64,000 nucleotides of DNA from Fusobacterium varium (GTDB lineage Bacteria; Fusobacteriota; Fusobacteriia; Fusobacteriales; Fusobacteriaceae), in the NCBI GenBank assembly GCA_002356455.1, contig AP017968.1, positions 930,001 through 994,000 of the forward strand. Reading direction: 5' to 3'. Every line of letters begins with the position of its first letter. Within the stretch, counting starts at the first letter, position 1. Positions 39,065 through 46,726 of this stretch are shown in pieces. Made by a program: the position numbers and the translations under genes. The notes under the pieces are model-generated. The model had not been told where the DNA came from. It saw only the letters and a program-made list of their open reading frames with translations, and made no database searches.

Positions 39065-39226
39065 GACTAAATCCATATAAGTGGAATTTAAACTTATTTC
39101 TTTTAATGTGCAAATTGGACATTCTATTTTTGGACTAAATCCATGTAATTGGAATTTAAACTTACTTTTATTTCAATATCAGTCCATCTATATTTCAGAC
39201 TAAATTCATGTAAGTGGATTTAAAAT
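39065..39226 (+). CRISPR. CRISPR array 1 (3 repeats, 2 spacers), type VI-C
   Basis: 29-bp repeats at 39065-39093, 39133-39161 and a degenerate terminal one at about 39198-39226. The repeat opens GACTAAATCC and closes GGAATTTAAAC. Within it AAATCC pairs with GGAATTT (one bulged A) around an 8-nt loop, leaving a 3' AAAC, as expected for a Cas13 5' handle. Spacers are 39 and 36 bp (39094-39132, 39162-39197). All copies carry one or more changes from the array-2 consensus. The end of the array is about 30 bp from the cas13c ATG. Confidence 0.92.
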
Positions 39227-39255
39227 ATTTAAATTAATATAAAGTGAGGAATTTT

Positions 39256-42200
39256 ATGGAAAATAAAAATAAACCCAATAGAGGCTCGATAGTTAGAATT
39301 ATAATTTCTAATTATGACATGAAAGGAATAAAAGAGCTTAAAGTTCGTTATAGAAAACAAGCACAACTGGATACTTTTATTCTACAGACTACTCTTGATA
39401 AAAGTAATAACTCTATTTTAATCAATGATTTTAGAGTTAAAGCCAGAGAAAAATATAGATATAGCTTTACATATGATGGAAAAGAGAAATTCTCTGTTCC
39501 ATCTAACAGCATTATTGTAACTAAAATAGATAATGCAGCTCCAGAAAAATCTAAAGAAATAAGAAAATATAAGATAACTTTAGGAATAGATGAAAAATGT
39601 AAAACTGGAAGTATGATTACAGCTGCCATAGAAGACTTATTAGAAGATGACAGAGTGAGAGAAGGAATAAGAAATCCTAGAAGAAAAGCATCAAAAACTG
39701 AAAGAAAACTCATAACAGAATCTATCTGCCATAACTATGCTCAAATAACTCAGTGTCCAGTTGAAGAAATAGACGCTGTAAAAATCTATAAAGTAAAGAG
39801 ATTTTTGAGCTATCGTTCTAATATGTTACTATTTTTTGCTTTGATAAATGATTTTTTATGTAAAAACTTAAAAAATGAAAAAGGTGAAAAAATAAATGAA
39901 ATATGGGAAATGGAAAATAAAGGAAATAATAAAAAGATAGACTTTGATGAGAACTACAATATATTAGTTGCACAAATTAAAGAGTATTTTACTAAAGAGA
40001 TTGAAAATTATAATAATAGAATAGATAATATTATTGATAAGAAGGAATTGTTAAAATATTCTGAAGAAAAAGAAGAAAGTGAAAAAAATAAAAAATTAGA
40101 AGAATTGAATAAATTAGAGTCTCAAAAATTAAAGATTTTAACTGATGAAGAGATAAAAGCAGATGTCATAAAAATAATAAAGATATTTTCTGATTTAAGA
40201 CATTCATTAATGCACTATGAATATAAATATTTTGAAAATTTATTTGAAAACAAAAAAAATGAAGAATTAGCTGAATTGTTAAATTTGAACCTATTTAAAA
40301 ATCTTACTCTGCTAAGACAGATGAAAATTGAAAATAAGACTAATTATTTAGAAGGGGATGAAAAATTTAACATCCTAGGAAAAGATGTAAGGGCTAAAAA
40401 TGCACTTGGACATTATGACCTTTTAGTTGAACAAAAGAATGGTTTTAATAATTTTATAAACAGCTTTTTTGTTCAAGATGGAACAGAAAATCTTGAGTTT
40501 AAAAAATTTATTGATGAGAACTTTATAAAAGCTCAAAAAGAATTAGAAGAAGATATAAAAAACTGTAAAGAATCAGTAAAAAAGTTAGAAAAAAAATTAA
40601 AAGAAAATCCAAAAAAATCTGAAGACTTGGAAAAAAAATTAGAAAAAAAACAAAAAAAATTGAAAGAATTAAAAAAAGAATTAGAAAAAATGAAGCAGCA
40701 CTACAAAAGATTAAACTGTGCTTATGTATGGGATATTCATAGTTCAACTGTATATAAGAAACTATATAATGAAAGAAAAAATTTGATAGAAAAATATAAT
40801 AAGCAACTAAATGGGCTACAAGATAAAAATGCTATAACTGGTATTAATGCACAACTTTTAAGAATAAAAAAAGAGATGGAGGAAATTACCAAAAGTAATT
40901 CTTTGTTTAGACTGAAATATAAAATGCAGATAGCATATGCTTTTTTAGAAATGGAATATGAGGGAAATATTGCTAAATTTAAAAATGAATTTGATTGTTC
41001 TAAAACAGAGAAAATTCAAGAATGGTTAGAAAAAAGTGAGGAATATTTAAATTATTGCATGGAAAAAGAAGAGGATGGAAAAAATTATAAATTTCACTTT
41101 AAAGAAATATCTGAAATTAAAGACACACATAATGAGGAATGGTTGGAAAATACTTCAGAAAACAATTTATTTAAATTCTATATTTTAACTTATTTACTGC
41201 TACCTATGGAATTTAAAGGAGACTTTTTAGGAGTTGTGAAGAAACATTATTATGATATAAAGAATGTAGATTTTACAGATGAAAGCGAAAAAGAATTGTC
41301 TCAGGAACAGATAGATAAAATGATTGGAGATAGTTTTTTCCATAAAATTCGTTTATTTGAAAAAAATACAAAAAGATATGAAATAATAAAATATTCTATT
41401 TTAACCTCAGATGAAATAAAGAAATATTTTGAATTATTAGAATTAAAAGTACCTTATCTTGAATATAAGGGTATTGATGAAATAGGAATATTTAATAAAA
41501 ATATAATTCTTCCAATTTTTAAATACTACCAGATTATTTTCAGATTGTACAATGATTTAGAAATACATGGACTATTTAATGTATCATTTGATATAAATAA
41601 AATATTGAGTGATTTAAAAAGCTATGGCAATGAAAATATTAATTTCCGAGAATTTCTTTATGTAATAAAGCAAAATAATAATTCAAGTACTGAAGAAGAG
41701 TATCAGAAAATTTGGGAAAAGTTAGAGTCAAAATATTTAAAAGAGCCTCTGTTGACTCCAGAGAAAAAAGAAATTAATAAAAAAACAGAAAAAGAATTGA
41801 AAAAATTAGATGGGATAAGTTTTCTTAGAAATAAAATTTCTCATTTAGAGTATGAGAAAATAATAGAAGGAGTTCTAAAAACAGCAGTTAATGGAGAAAA
41901 TAAAAAAACTTCTGAAACCAATGCTGATAAAGTATTCCTAAATGAAAAAATCAAGAAAATAATAAATTTTATTAAAGAAAATGAATTAGATAAAATTGAG
42001 CTGGGCTTTAATTTTATCAATGATTTTTTCATGAAAAAAGAGCAATTTATGTTTGGACAAATAAAGCAAGTAAAAGAAGGAAATTCAGATAGTATAACGA
42101 CTGAAAGAAAAAGAAAAGAGGAGAATAATAAAAGACTTAAAATAACCTATGGATTAAACTATAATAATTTAAGTAAGATTTATGAATTTTCAAATACTTT

Positions 42201-42732
42201 AAGAGAAATAGTAAATTCTCCTTTATTTTTAAAAGACAGCACTCTTCTAAAAAAAGTTGATTTATCTAAAGTAATGCTGAAGGAAAAACCAATATGTAGT
42301 TTGCAGTATGAAAATAATACTAAATTAGAAGATGATATAAAAAGAATATTACTTAAAGACAGTTCAGATATTATGGGAATTTATAAAGCAGAAGTAGTAA
42401 AGAAATTAAAGGAAAAGCTGGTTTTGATATTTAAATACGATGAAGAAAAAAAAATATATGTAACAGTATATGACACTTCAAAAGCAGTTCCTGAAAATAT
42501 ATCAAAGGAAATATTAGTAAAAAGAAATAACTCAAAGGAAGAATATTTTTTTGAGGATAATAAGAAAAAATATACTACTCAATATTATACTTTAGAAATA
42601 ACTAAAGAAAATGAATTGAAAGTAATTCCAGCAAAAAAACTAGAAGGAAAAGAATTTAAAACTGAGAAAAAAGAAGAAAATAAACTTATGTTAAATAATC
42701 ATTATTGTTTTAATGTAAAAATTATCTATTAA
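39256..42732 (+). CDS. cas13c: Cas13c, type VI-C CRISPR RNA-guided RNase
   Basis: A single-protein effector of 1158 residues from ATG 39256 (GAGGA upstream; GTG 39244 is less likely). Two HEPN RxxxxH nuclease motifs: RHSLMH at 315-320 and RNKISH at 858-863, both in typical contexts (DLRHSLMHYEY; FLRNKISHLEYEK). Two HEPN motifs, this length and this spacing, a flanking 29-bp repeat array and a Fusobacterium-like background together support Cas13c. A Lys/Glu-rich coiled coil spans about 425-487. On target RNA recognition the family cleaves RNA including in trans; many Cas13 proteins also process their pre-crRNA. No cas1, cas2 or known accessory gene is nearby. Arrays lie on both sides. Confidence 0.92.
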   Translation: MENKNKPNRGSIVRIIISNYDMKGIKELKVRYRKQAQLDTFILQTTLDKSNNSILINDFRVKAREKYRYSFTYDGKEKFSVPSNSIIVTKIDNAAPEKSKEIRKYKITLGIDEKCKTGSMITAAIEDLLEDDRVREGIRNPRRKASKTERKLITESICHNYAQITQCPVEEIDAVKIYKVKRFLSYRSNMLLFFALINDFLCKNLKNEKGEKINEIWEMENKGNNKKIDFDENYNILVAQIKEYFTKEIENYNNRIDNIIDKKELLKYSEEKEESEKNKKLEELNKLESQKLKILTDEEIKADVIKIIKIFSDLRHSLMHYEYKYFENLFENKKNEELAELLNLNLFKNLTLLRQMKIENKTNYLEGDEKFNILGKDVRAKNALGHYDLLVEQKNGFNNFINSFFVQDGTENLEFKKFIDENFIKAQKELEEDIKNCKESVKKLEKKLKENPKKSEDLEKKLEKKQKKLKELKKELEKMKQHYKRLNCAYVWDIHSSTVYKKLYNERKNLIEKYNKQLNGLQDKNAITGINAQLLRIKKEMEEITKSNSLFRLKYKMQIAYAFLEMEYEGNIAKFKNEFDCSKTEKIQEWLEKSEEYLNYCMEKEEDGKNYKFHFKEISEIKDTHNEEWLENTSENNLFKFYILTYLLLPMEFKGDFLGVVKKHYYDIKNVDFTDESEKELSQEQIDKMIGDSFFHKIRLFEKNTKRYEIIKYSILTSDEIKKYFELLELKVPYLEYKGIDEIGIFNKNIILPIFKYYQIIFRLYNDLEIHGLFNVSFDINKILSDLKSYGNENINFREFLYVIKQNNNSSTEEEYQKIWEKLESKYLKEPLLTPEKKEINKKTEKELKKLDGISFLRNKISHLEYEKIIEGVLKTAVNGENKKTSETNADKVFLNEKIKKIINFIKENELDKIELGFNFINDFFMKKEQFMFGQIKQVKEGNSDSITTERKRKEENNKRLKITYGLNYNNLSKIYEFSNTLREIVNSPLFLKDSTLLKKVDLSKVMLKEKPICSLQYENNTKLEDDIKRILLKDSSDIMGIYKAEVVKKLKEKLVLIFKYDEEKKIYVTVYDTSKAVPENISKEILVKRNNSKEEYFFEDNKKKYTTQYYTLEITKENELKVIPAKKLEGKEFKTEKKEENKLMLNNHYCFNVKIIY

Positions 42733-42736
42733 AATC

Positions 42737-42765
42737 TTGTAATTTTTTAATAAACATAGTACAAT
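42737..42765 (+). promoter_or_regulatory. Promoter of the 27-codon peptide gene
   Basis: TTGTAA (42737-42742), 17 bp, TACAAT (42760-42765); predicted start near 42772. It begins only 5 bp after the cas13c stop codon. Confidence 0.75.
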
Positions 42766-42838
42766 CTTAGCAGGATATTAGTATTTGAAGCCACTAAATT
42801 TTAATTCAGTTGTAACTAAAAAATAGGAGGTATTCAAA

Positions 42839-42922
42839 ATGCTAAATTTTAAAATTTGTATTCTTGTACTAAAAGCAGCATTAGTTGTTTTAGAAGTATG
42901 TGAATATGTAATGGATAAATAA
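42839..42922 (+). CDS. 27-residue hydrophobic peptide, candidate type I toxin, between cas13c and array 2
   Basis: Start ATG has a perfect AGGAGG 8 nt upstream. The peptide opens MLNFKICILVLKAALVVL and ends EVCEYVMDK: short charged N-terminus, one membrane helix, polar C-terminus. The unit has its own promoter and terminator, giving an RNA of about 195 nt. The RNA's 5' region AGCAGGATAT (42769-42778) is complementary over 10 bases to ATATCCTGCT just after the stop (42924-42933), like the fold-back of hok-type mRNAs. Its sequence matches no toxin family I recognise. An ordinary small membrane peptide is possible. Confidence 0.65.
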   Translation: MLNFKICILVLKAALVVLEVCEYVMDK

Positions 42923-42935
42923 GATATCCTGCTTA

Positions 42936-42967
42936 AACTGATTGTCTCTGGATAGTCAGTTTTTTTT
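42936..42967 (+). terminator. Terminator of the 27-codon peptide mRNA
   Basis: AACTGATTGTC (42936-42946), loop TCTG, GATAGTCAGTT (42951-42961): 11 bp with two G-U pairs, followed by T residues to 42967. Confidence 0.88.
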
Positions 42968-42995
42968 GTCAGTAACCAATAGCGAAAAAAATGCT

Positions 42996-43140
42996 GGGGA
43001 TAGACAAAGGAGAAATAATAGAATAAGAGGTATAAAAAGAAGAAGAGGAAAAATAATTTAAAGAAAAAATAGAAAATAAAGAGAGATCGATAAAAACCAG
43101 TAGAGAAAGCATTGAAAAATAAGGATGAAAAACTTAACTA
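42996..43140 (+). other. CRISPR leader 2
   Basis: Shares with leader 1 an almost identical end (AAAGAAAAAATAGAAAATAA, AAAAACCAGTAGAGAAAGCA, TTGAAAAATAAGGA) and a weaker match near GATAGACAAA. It directly abuts array 2. No strong -35/-10 pair was found in it. Confidence 0.75.
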
Positions 43141-43433
43141 GACTAAATCCATGTAAGTGGAATTTAAACATTTAAATCAAGTTCATAATATTGTGAATCA
43201 TCTTTAGACTAAATCCATGTAAGTGGAATTTAAACTCTTCTAAGAATTCTTCCATCTGGTTTCTCCAAGATGACTAAATCCATGTAAGTGGAATTTAAAC
43301 GTTTCAGAATTTAATTCTAAATTAGCTCTTTCTAAAGTGACTAAATCCATGTAAGTGAAATTTAAACTTTTCTACTTCGAGAACTCTCGAAATAATTATA
43401 AAAAGACTAAATCCACATAAAAAAAATATTTTA
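43141..43433 (+). CRISPR. CRISPR array 2 (5 repeats, 4 spacers), type VI-C
   Basis: 29-bp repeats at 43141, 43207, 43272 (these three identical), 43339 (one change) and a truncated terminal repeat from 43405. Spacers of 37, 36, 38 and 37 bp (43170-43206, 43236-43271, 43301-43338, 43368-43404). Degeneration at the right end and the leader on the left give left-to-right transcription, as for cas13c. The fourth spacer contains a perfect small palindrome, TTCGAGA-AC-TCTCGAA. Confidence 0.97.
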
Positions 43434-43435
43434 AT

Positions 43436-43483
43436 AAAAAAATCATCATCCATGGGGGAAATTCACCTTGTGGGTGATTTTTT
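43436..43483 (+). terminator. Terminator after array 2
   Basis: AAAAAATCATC...GGGTGATTTTTT hairpin, like that at 29142-29186. It should end the array-2 transcript. The remaining 360 bp to the next gene are AT-rich with one dyad (AATGTTA/TAACATT near 43727-43757) and nothing else recognisable. Confidence 0.7.
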
Positions 43484-43849
43484 GTTATGGCAGATAATTT
43501 TTAATAAAAAGATAACTTTAATATTAAAATAAACTTCATATTTTTTTTAGGAATTATGAGAAAATAGTGAATTTTTTAAAATAGAAAAATAAAAAAAATC
43601 ATTAAAAAAATGCTTTAAAAAATATCAGCAAAATAAAATTCATTAAAAGAGATATCATAAATAATTATAATATATTTTATTCTGTTCTTTATTTCAACAT
43701 TTGATTCTGCTATATACAAGAATAGAATGTTATGCTAATATATGAATCGTAACATTTATAAAAAGCTTAAATATTAAAAAAAGATTATAAAAAAAGTATT
43801 AGTTATAAAAAAGTTATTATATATTACTATGAACTTGAAGGAGTGAAAG

Positions 43850-44752
43850 ATGGATAACAAGAGAAGCACAAAGAATCAACCATTTTGCTGGCAGGAGAAA
43901 AAAATACTGCGATTGCTAAGATGTCAGTATGAGGGAAAGGAGCATGACAAACTTAGAAATTTGTATTTAACTCTTACTGAAATCTACAGTGATTTTAATG
44001 GGCAGGATATCAAATACTACACTCAAACAATAATTAAATATAGCAGCTTAGGTAAGGATTGGATACCAAAAGGATTAAAAATATTTGAAAACTTAAAAGT
44101 GATACAGTTGGTGGAAGAAAGAAATAAGGGGAAATTTAAAGGAAAAAGATTAATATTCACTCCTGAAAATATCGAAGAAATGGAAAAATTTACCAATGAA
44201 CAAAAAATCAATGACGAGAATACCATTCCTGATAAAACCGTTACTGAATTTTTAGAGCCATCAGAAGATAGTCTTTTATTAGAAGATAATAAAAGAATAG
44301 AAGATATAAATAATACACACACAGGTGAAGATAAAAAAGTTGATGATAATCTACAATGAGAAGAAGAATTTGAAAAAGATAAATTAAGTGATACTCCTAT
44401 GGAGATACAGGACATATTAAAAAAATACAGGGATTTAGAACTCCCAGATTTTAAATATCCTCCAGAGAACTATATTATCTTGAGAGTGTATAGGGAGCTA
44501 GGAATTGCAAAGCTGTATGAAGCATTGACATTGATGTCAAAATCTGAATTTGTAAAAAATAATATGAGTATAAATGCAATATTTAAAATTGAAAATCTTA
44601 AAAAAGCTCTCAATGGAAATTTTAAAGATAAAACAGGTATAGGCAAAAAGAGTATCCCTGATACTAAAAAAGAGTTTAAAGAGCCTGTATATGAAGACTT
44701 TACAGGGGATTTTATAAAAAATCTGCTCAATGGAACAGCTGGGGGAAAATAA
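43850..44752 (+). pseudogene. Phage/plasmid-type replication initiator, interrupted by in-frame TGA
   Basis: Two open frames (43850-44359 and 44399-44752) lie in the same reading frame, separated only by TGA at 44357-44359 and 13 open codons rich in Glu/Lys. Joined, they make a protein of 300 codons including the stop: an N-terminal winged-helix domain (NQPFCWQEKKILRLLRCQYEGK; SSLGKDWIPKGLKIFENLKVIQLVEER), an acidic linker, and a C-terminal helical region (YIILRVYRELGIAKLYEALTLM) as in DnaD-like phage replication proteins. A dnaC-type gene follows directly, the usual partner. A nonsense mutation is the simplest reading; the downstream half could still be made from ATG 44399. Confidence 0.75.
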
Positions 44753-45559
44753 ATGGTAAAATGTCAGTTTTGTGGAAAAGATTATGTGAAAAATAAAAAT
44801 AAATATTTTAAAATGCTTCCAGAGGGGATTAAAAAAAATCTGGAGTATATACCAGCATGCAGCTGTCTGGAAGACAGCAAGGAAAGAGAAATGGAGGAAC
44901 TGGAAAAGAAAAGAATGCAGGAGTGCATTAAAAACAGGCTGAAAAAATGCAGAGATATTTCTGTAATGGATAAAAAATTTTTGAACAGCAGATTTGAAAA
45001 TGCAGATATGAGCAGTAATCATATGCAGCTGGCAAAAAAATATGTGGAAAGTTTTCTGAAAAAAGATAAAAAAGAGGGACTGCTTTTTTATGGTGGAATA
45101 GGCACAGGAAAGACTTTTGCAAGCGCATGTATAGCAAATTATCTCATGGAGAGAGGGAAAACTGTCATAGTAATTAATTTGGGGCTGTATTTTAATAAGC
45201 TGAGTATTGAATGGGGAGAGGGAGAAAAGATTATTCTCGAACAGGCAGAAAAATGTGATCTGATGATTATTGATGATTTTGGCGCTGAAAAAGGTCTGGA
45301 TAAGAATCAGACTGGATGGAGGGCAGAAAAAATATATAATCTCATAGATGGGAGATATAGAAGTGAAAAACCTTTGATAATATCGACAAATCTGAATTTC
45401 AGTGAAAATGAAAATAAATGTGAGATAACTGAGAAATTTTCAACACAGGGGCATAACAGAATTAGAGATAGAATAATTGATATGTGCTTTCCTGTACAGA
45501 TAGCAGGAAAAAGCAGGAGAGGAATGACACAGGAAAGATTCAGTGAATTTATATCATAG
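44753..45559 (+). CDS. DnaC/DnaI-like phage replication ATPase (helicase loader)
   Basis: A 268-residue protein. N-terminal zinc-binding Cys pattern (CQFCGKDY and PACSCLED), then an AAA+ domain with Walker A GGIGTGKTF (about 113-121), Walker B DLMIIDDFGAEK and arginine-finger region GHNRIRDRI. This fits helicase loaders of phages and mobile elements. The start ATG is 1 bp past the preceding stop. The gene appears intact although its neighbours are interrupted. Confidence 0.88.
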   Translation: MVKCQFCGKDYVKNKNKYFKMLPEGIKKNLEYIPACSCLEDSKEREMEELEKKRMQECIKNRLKKCRDISVMDKKFLNSRFENADMSSNHMQLAKKYVESFLKKDKKEGLLFYGGIGTGKTFASACIANYLMERGKTVIVINLGLYFNKLSIEWGEGEKIILEQAEKCDLMIIDDFGAEKGLDKNQTGWRAEKIYNLIDGRYRSEKPLIISTNLNFSENENKCEITEKFSTQGHNRIRDRIIDMCFPVQIAGKSRRGMTQERFSEFIS

Positions 45560-45576
45560 AAAATCTGGGAGGAAAA

Positions 45577-45630
45577 ATGAATGGAAAGGGATTAGAAAAT
45601 AACTATAAAAGGGGAACTGCTGATGAATAG
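45577..45630 (+). CDS. 17-codon ORF coupled to the HTH gene
   Basis: GGGAGG is 5-6 nt before the ATG and the stop overlaps the next gene's start (GATGAATAG). It may only serve translational coupling. No function can be proposed. Confidence 0.35.
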   Translation: MNGKGLENNYKRGTADE

Positions 45631-45862
45631 GGAAGAATATATCTACAAACAGCTTGAAAAACTTTCATCTCTGGATAAAGCTCTTTCTTAGGAAATAGCT
45701 GTATCTCTTGGGGAATGGGCAACAATTGAGGAAGTGGCAAAATATTTAAAAAGACATAAAAATACCATCTATGACAAAGTGGATGGGGGAGATCTTCTCT
45801 ACAGGAGAATAGGACCGAGTATTTTAATATATACCAGAAGTATAATTTTTCTGCTGGAATAA
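45623..45862 (+). pseudogene. Excisionase-like HTH protein, interrupted by in-frame TAG
   Basis: The frame from ATG 45623 runs 79 codons, broken only by TAG at 45689-45691 (codon 23). Beyond it the sequence reads GEWATIEEVAKYLKRHKNTIYDKV, then GDLLYRRIGPSILIYTRS, a MerR/Xis-type HTH (DNA-binding excisionase-like) domain. With the interrupted initiator upstream, this indicates decay of a mobile-element module. A downstream internal start could still make the HTH domain. Confidence 0.75.
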
Positions 45863-45969
45863 TTTTGAACTTTCACAATCCATCACAAATCATAACATTG
45901 AATCACTGTTTAATCCTGTCTGAAAATAGTATCATGTATGTATGACAAAAATAAAACAGGAGGAACAAA

Positions 45970-46287
45970 ATGGCAGCAGGAGAAAATCAGGTAATTTTAA
46001 CAGTGGTACAAAAAGAAATTGTAAAGGTGGAAAATGCTATCAAGAGAGAGAAAGCTATATTGAAAAATATAGATGATATCACAGCAACTCTTGAGCATAT
46101 AGCAGAACAGGTGGAGGCAGGAACAGCGTTTCCGGAAAATTCAGCATATGAATCATACCAAGAGTGGCAGACAAGCGCTGAAAAAGAAGTCAAGTCTTAC
46201 AATACTTCATTGGAAACAATAGACAAGTACAGAAGTCTGCTGGGAGCATATGAATTTTATGTAAAAAATAATACACCAGAAGCTTAA
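45970..46287 (+). CDS. Uncharacterised 105-residue helical protein
   Basis: Not recognised. Two long helices with heptad-like pattern (VQKEIVKVENAIKREKAILK; EKEVKSYNTSLETIDKYRSL) separated by a loop. Strong AGGAGG 6-7 nt before the ATG. Part of the mobile-element region and followed by a terminator, so possibly a structural or regulatory phage protein. Confidence 0.65.
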   Translation: MAAGENQVILTVVQKEIVKVENAIKREKAILKNIDDITATLEHIAEQVEAGTAFPENSAYESYQEWQTSAEKEVKSYNTSLETIDKYRSLLGAYEFYVKNNTPEA

Positions 46288-46296
46288 TCAGGGAAA

Positions 46297-46328
46297 AGGC
46301 TGTGGCAGAAGCTGCAGTCTTTTTTTTA
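46297..46328 (+). terminator. Intrinsic terminator
   Basis: GGCTGTGGC, loop AGAA, GCTGCAGTC (with mismatches) followed by eight T residues. Confidence 0.75.
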
Positions 46329-46359
46329 CTCAAAAATAAAAAAATAGAGGGAGAGAAAA

Positions 46360-46605
46360 ATGAAAAGTAATACAGAACTGTTTTTCAAGATAATAACTAC
46401 AACAGGAACTTTTTTATTGGCATATCACAAGTACATACTTTCACTGTTTGACAAAAAACTGGACAAGAGAGATTGTGAAAAAGAAAGACTGTATGCAGAG
46501 AAATTCAGAATAGAAAATATAAAGACACTAACTGATGGAATAAAAAGAATAGAAGAGAGAATGACAGGAATAGAAAAAGAATTGATGAAACAATACAAGA
46601 ATTAA
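46360..46605 (+). CDS. Small membrane-anchored coiled-coil protein
   Basis: An 81-residue protein: N-terminal hydrophobic segment (FFKIITTTGTFLLAYHKYIL, about 8-27), then a charged coiled coil (KERLYAEKFRIENIKTLTDG; IEERMTGIEKELMKQY). The layout recalls phage holin-accessory (haemolysin XhlA-like) proteins with the order of parts reversed. GAGGGAGAG precedes the ATG. Function unproven. Confidence 0.6.
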   Translation: MKSNTELFFKIITTTGTFLLAYHKYILSLFDKKLDKRDCEKERLYAEKFRIENIKTLTDGIKRIEERMTGIEKELMKQYKN

Positions 46606-46675
46606 TACACTAAGTAAAATACTCTTTAATACTATAAAAATAATAAAAGTTCTCTTTAATGTATAAAGGCGAACT

Positions 46676-46705
46676 TTTACATGTTTTAACTTTATCAATT
46701 ATAAT
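46676..46705 (+). promoter_or_regulatory. Plus-strand promoter inside the inverted-repeat segment
   Basis: TTTACA (46676-46681), 18 bp, TATAAT (46700-46705), pointing to the autotransporter gene. Confidence 0.55.
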
Positions 46706-46726
46706 CTCTAAAATTGATAAAGTCAA
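46698..46726 (-). promoter_or_regulatory. Minus-strand promoter inside the inverted-repeat segment
   Basis: On the minus strand: TTGACT (46726-46721), 17 bp, TATAAT (46703-46698), closer to consensus than the plus-strand one. In the present orientation it points away from the adhesin; inversion of the segment would aim it at the adhesin. It shares its -10 region with the plus-strand promoter. Confidence 0.6.

Noticed and set aside
40523-40747. Leu/Phe-rich minus-strand ORF within cas13c
   Set aside because: Antisense of the Lys/Glu coiled coil; no start site support.
42737-43140. Definite CreTA module
   Set aside because: The peptide gene is in the right place, but no repeat-like antitoxin RNA with a partial spacer matching the toxin promoter was found, so only the weaker hypothesis is reported.
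38544-43850. cas1/cas2 or other accessory genes hidden in the CRISPR locus
   Set aside because: No frame of suitable size besides cas13c and the 27-codon ORF.
43440-46640. Complete prophage
   Set aside because: No integrase, terminase, capsid, portal or lysis genes in the stretch; only a replication-type remnant.
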